A DNA stretch of 21,314 nucleotides from contig NZ_PSLQ01000066.1 in the NCBI RefSeq assembly GCF_040289685.1, forward strand, positions 1 through 21,314, in the 5' to 3' direction. A model generated the notes under the pieces. It was not told the origin of the DNA. It saw nothing but the letters and a program-made list of their open reading frames with translations, and made no database searches. A program made the position numbers and the translations under genes. Source of the stretch: Pyrinomonas sp040289685. GTDB lineage: Bacteria; Acidobacteriota; Blastocatellia; Pyrinomonadales; Pyrinomonadaceae. This document shows, one piece after another, positions 18,730-21,314 of the stretch. Within the stretch, counting starts at the first letter, position 1, and every line of letters starts with the position of its first letter.

Positions 18730-20644
18730 ATTCGGTGGCGAACCAATCGCCTTTCGGCATCAACTCTCGTTCCTCTGGACCAGCGACGATGTAGTCGATC
18801 TGTTCACGACGCAACAGCTCGCGCCCATCGTGTGGCGCGCTGTAGATGCGTCGCAGCGCGTCGTCGCGGCTTTCGTACTTCAAACCATGGGTCCAGAGAT
18901 GTCCCTCGAAACCCATAAACGAAAGGCGTCCCGTCAGCCGCACGGCGTGATTGTAAGTTGGCGCGTGCAGGATAACGGAGCGGGGCGGCACGGTCTCTTC
19001 GATCATGCGCGCGAACTCGGTTTTGGAAACGTCGAAGAGGAGGAATTCCGACGCACGCGAAACGATGCGCCACACGTCAAGCGCGCCGGCGAGCGTCATG
19101 GAAACGAATAGGACGACGACCAGCGGACGCCACCAAAGGCGTGCGCGCCACAGTCGCGCCAGCAGCAGCGCGACGATCAGCGCCGAGACGACATGCCAGT
19201 AGAAGAGTATCTTGATGTTGTCCCATATCCACGGCGCGAGCTTGACCATGTTCGGGATGATGAAACAGAAGCCGAACGGAAGGTAAAAGATCAAGATCCT
19301 TTTCGAAAGCAGCGGGTGCGATCCGCGCCACGAGAGCGCTGCGATGAGCAGGGGGATGAATAGACCTGTGTTTTTGAGCCAAAAGAGGATGAAATTCTGT
19401 CCGCGGCTGTCCCACCCGAAAGCCCAGCCGATGAACCTTTCGGTCTCGATGGCGCTTCCGCGCGTGATCCAGAGAATTTGCGGAAGCGCGAGCGCCGCCA
19501 TCGCGACGAAGAAAGGAATCCAAAGACGCCACCGACGAAAGAAGAGCGCGAGCATAGCGCTTGCGCCTGCGACGACGAGGAAGCTGTGAGCGTGTGCGAG
19601 CGGCAGCAAGCCCGCGATCGCGCCGGCAGCCACCATGCGCCGGAGGTTTGCGTTTCGGTTGGGCTCGCGGTCGCGCGCCTTTTTCATGCTTCGCTTCTGA
19701 TTCGACGGCAGCGGCTCTTGGTCGAGCGCGTCCCACCAGAGCGTGAGCACGACGATAACCAATGGCAAGCCGAGCAAGAAGCTTCTTTGTGTGACCAGCA
19801 GAGCGGTAATGGCGTTGCCCCAACGAATAAGCCCGTCGGGCGTGATAGTGTAATCGTGCGGCAGATCCCACAGCAGCTCGCTTAACCCGCCTTTGCTACG
19901 TTGCGCTTCGGCGATCAACCACGTCCAACCCAATCCGCCGTTGAGAAGCACGAGCGCCGGGGTCAGCGTCGCCGCCAGCGCATCGCCGGTCCAACGCCGC
20001 GCCCACCAATGGAGCAGAACGACGAGCGCCGCACCGAGCGCGAGGTTTTCCCAAAACATCGCATCGCGCATGCTGGCTGCAGCGGCAACGAAGATGGCAG
20101 CGATGAAATCGGCGAGGAAGGGGTAGGTCAACCGCGCCCCGGCGAACTCCGGATGTTCAGGCGGGAAGTTATCGCCCGTGGCGAAGCTTTGAATGATGCT
20201 CGTGTGAAGCGGGAGATCGCCGAGGTTGTTTTCGACGCCGGTGTAGATCGCCTCGTTGCGCACGATCATCGCGCGATCGAAGATGTGCCAGAAGATGATT
20301 GCTGCGGCGAGATAGAGCAGCGGCAAGCTAAGACGCCGCCAAGACGGATGACGAACAGTTCGCCCCATCTCGCGAAAGGCTGCGCGCCAATCAGCGCCGA
20401 CAGCAGCGCGTGTGCGTTCGCCGATCAAGAGCAACGCTGGCGCTGCAGCCGCCGCGGTGGCGAGCGCGATGCTCGCTGCATCGAGACCGAGAAAAGAAGA
20501 AAGAACGAAGCAAATCAATCCGAACGAGGTCAGTCCCGTGCACACTCCGGCGCTCAGGCGAGCTGAGAGCGGCGCGCCTTGGTCGTATAGATAAGTAAGG
20601 AAATAGCCGCCCAGTGCGGCGCACGAAAAGATGATCGGAGTCAT
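18677..20644 (-). CDS. Polytopic membrane protein, GT-C glycosyltransferase-like
   Basis: The 655-residue protein has about a dozen or more hydrophobic helices and a soluble C-terminal region of about 140 residues. An extracytoplasmic loop (NEAIYTGVENNLGDLPLHTSI, then SFATGDNFPPEHPEFAGARLTYPFLADF) holds conserved-looking D, E and H residues, as in the first loop of GT-C enzymes. The C-terminus (SVILHAPTYNHAVRLTGR, DYIVAGPEERELMP) looks like the substrate-side domain found in such proteins. I do not recognise a named family. The ATG at 20644 has no strong ribosome binding site but follows a possible TACAAT box by about 55 bp. It is followed, with overlap, by the Agl23-like gene, so the two are probably co-translated and act on the same surface glycan. 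Functional assignment is inference. Confidence 0.75.
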   Translation of the reverse strand: MTPIIFSCAALGGYFLTYLYDQGAPLSARLSAGVCTGLTSFGLICFVLSSFLGLDAASIALATAAAAAPALLLIGERTRAAVGADWRAAFREMGRTVRHPSWRRLSLPLLYLAAAIIFWHIFDRAMIVRNEAIYTGVENNLGDLPLHTSIIQSFATGDNFPPEHPEFAGARLTYPFLADFIAAIFVAAAASMRDAMFWENLALGAALVVLLHWWARRWTGDALAATLTPALVLLNGGLGWTWLIAEAQRSKGGLSELLWDLPHDYTITPDGLIRWGNAITALLVTQRSFLLGLPLVIVVLTLWWDALDQEPLPSNQKRSMKKARDREPNRNANLRRMVAAGAIAGLLPLAHAHSFLVVAGASAMLALFFRRWRLWIPFFVAMAALALPQILWITRGSAIETERFIGWAFGWDSRGQNFILFWLKNTGLFIPLLIAALSWRGSHPLLSKRILIFYLPFGFCFIIPNMVKLAPWIWDNIKILFYWHVVSALIVALLLARLWRARLWWRPLVVVLFVSMTLAGALDVWRIVSRASEFLLFDVSKTEFARMIEETVPPRSVILHAPTYNHAVRLTGRLSFMGFEGHLWTHGLKYESRDDALRRIYSAPHDGRELLRREQIDYIVAGPEERELMPKGDWFATEYELAGESGEYRLYKVAP

Positions 20645-20699
20645 CAGTCAAGAGAACGCGCGTCGTCACATCGCAAAGCTCGAGCCGAGATAGTCGGCC

Positions 20700-20705
20700 A
20701 TTGTA
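20700..20705 (-). promoter_or_regulatory. Possible -10 box for the membrane glycosyltransferase pair
   Basis: The minus strand has TACAAT, a one-mismatch -10, about 56 bp upstream of the ATG at 20644. No good -35 is found 16-18 bp upstream, so this is only a candidate. Confidence 0.3.
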
Positions 20706-20839
20706 GCCCATGGACGGTCGACAAAGCCAGATGAGGCTGAACACGCTCGTTGGTTCGATCGCAGTCTTCACCGGCGTTTGCGCGTCTGTTGTCAGCGCGC
20801 GCGATTTGTGCGCATTTCTCCAAGGCGGATCATCCCTAG

Positions 20840-20887
20840 CGGAGGATTTAGCCCCTCGCGGCAGGCTTCAGCGAGTTTCCTCCTCCG
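20840..20887. other. Nested inverted repeats, possible structured RNA
   Basis: CGGAGGA (20840-20846) pairs with TCCTCCG (20881-20887). Inside it CTCGC (20855-20859) pairs with GCGAG (20871-20875). The two stems could stack with an internal loop. There is no T-run, and no known riboswitch core was recognised. Chance is possible given the GC content. Confidence 0.3.
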
Positions 20888-21193
20888 GGCGAAGACCCGA
20901 CACCGATGTCATTATCGTGCGAGTGCTGTCGGCAGGGCGGTAAGCCGTGAGCCTCACGAAATGCTACAACGCTCCTCTTTGCCCGACCCTTTCCGATGGT
21001 TTCTCGTTACTGATGATCCCGATTTCGCTCGAGGATTCGTTGACCGCCAACGTCGGGTCGAGCGGCTTGGGTCACGCGCTCAAGAAGTTTCGTCGCGCAA
21101 AAAGAGAGGCCAAACCCGCCGCGCCACACAGTCGAGGTTGGTTTTTGACCGGGTCGGCGAAAGCTTAGGGAGCGCCCCGTCCGTGACGACGCA

Positions 21194-21314
21194 TCAGACG
21201 GCGTCCGACAAACTGGTGAATGAAAAATCGCGCACCTTGAGCGCGGGTGCGAGAACGGGGCGCGCGGCGCCGATGCGTTCCGAGCCGGTGATACGCACTG
21301 GCGCCGACATGGCC
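21194..21314 (-). CDS. Probable 3' end of a gene running off the right edge
   Basis: On the minus strand an open frame enters from the right edge and ends at a TGA (21194-21196). The readable residues include APVRITGSERIGAPRPVLAP, then ALKVRDFSFTSLSDAV as the C-terminus. Third codon positions are strongly G/C, as in the real genes here. An ATG at 21311 would give a 38-residue peptide, but a longer protein beginning outside the window is more likely. No family is recognisable. Confidence 0.4.
   Translation of the reverse strand, partial: AMSAPVRITGSERIGAARPVLAPALKVRDFSFTSLSDAV

Larger units (their letters stand above)
20645..21193. other. Intergenic region, no supported gene
   Basis: About 550 bp without a convincing gene. 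Two plus-strand frames (20710-20943 and 20947-21168) have no ribosome binding site or recognisable domain and are probably chance. The region contains a candidate promoter for the minus-strand genes, a nested inverted repeat at 20840-20887 and a small stem CGTGA-GCC-TCACG at 20946-20958. Confidence 0.45.

Noticed and set aside
20710..21168. Two short plus-strand genes at the right end
   Set aside because: No ribosome binding sites, no recognisable domains, and the second would need a GTG start; the probable coding signal at the edge is on the minus strand.

Overview
The window looks like a chromosomal piece of a GC-rich, Gram-negative-type bacterium. An acidobacterium of the Blastocatellia/Chloracidobacterium kind is my best guess. 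The hints are a giant beta-propeller histidine kinase, an Agl23-like (TIGR03663) membrane glycosyltransferase, Asp23-family genes outside Firmicutes, and a radical SAM enzyme resembling lipid-bridging synthases; iso-diabolic acid membrane-spanning lipids are known from Acidobacteria. The taxonomic call is inference: there is no rRNA or tRNA gene in the window, and no phage or plasmid gene.

Layout: 1-244 holds direct repeats and GC-rich inverted repeats. 245-4148 (minus) is a two-component pair: a periplasmic-propeller sensor kinase of 1021 aa followed by a NarL/FixJ response regulator. 4444-5268 (minus) is a SAM-dependent methyltransferase with an apparently leaderless promoter. 5536-7343 (minus) is an envelope-stress-like cluster: an Asp23/Gls24 protein, a short Asp23-like protein overlapping it by 4 bp, an AmaP-like membrane anchor 10 bp further on, then a two-helix membrane protein. 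7835-8935 (minus) is the conserved GTPase/ATPase ychF. A divergent gap of about 920 bp separates it from 9856-11904 (plus), a Tes-like radical SAM enzyme closed by a strong intrinsic terminator. 11966-12308 contains what looks like a solitary IS200/IS605-family right end without a transposase. 12309-13025 (plus) encodes a secreted protein of unknown function. 13060-16869 (minus) is smc with a clear promoter and an unusual insertion in its N-terminal head. 17122-20644 (minus) is a pair of overlapping polytopic GT-C-like membrane protein genes. The last 670 bp are mostly non-coding, with a probable partial gene running off the right edge.

Much of the window concerns the cell envelope: the sensor kinase, the Asp23/AmaP cluster, the membrane glycosyltransferases and the putative lipid-bridging enzyme. 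The most notable points are the Tes-like enzyme as a candidate membrane-spanning-lipid synthase, the complete Asp23/AmaP module in a non-Firmicute background, and two independent cases in which the 3' end of a gene has been duplicated just downstream of its stop codon.
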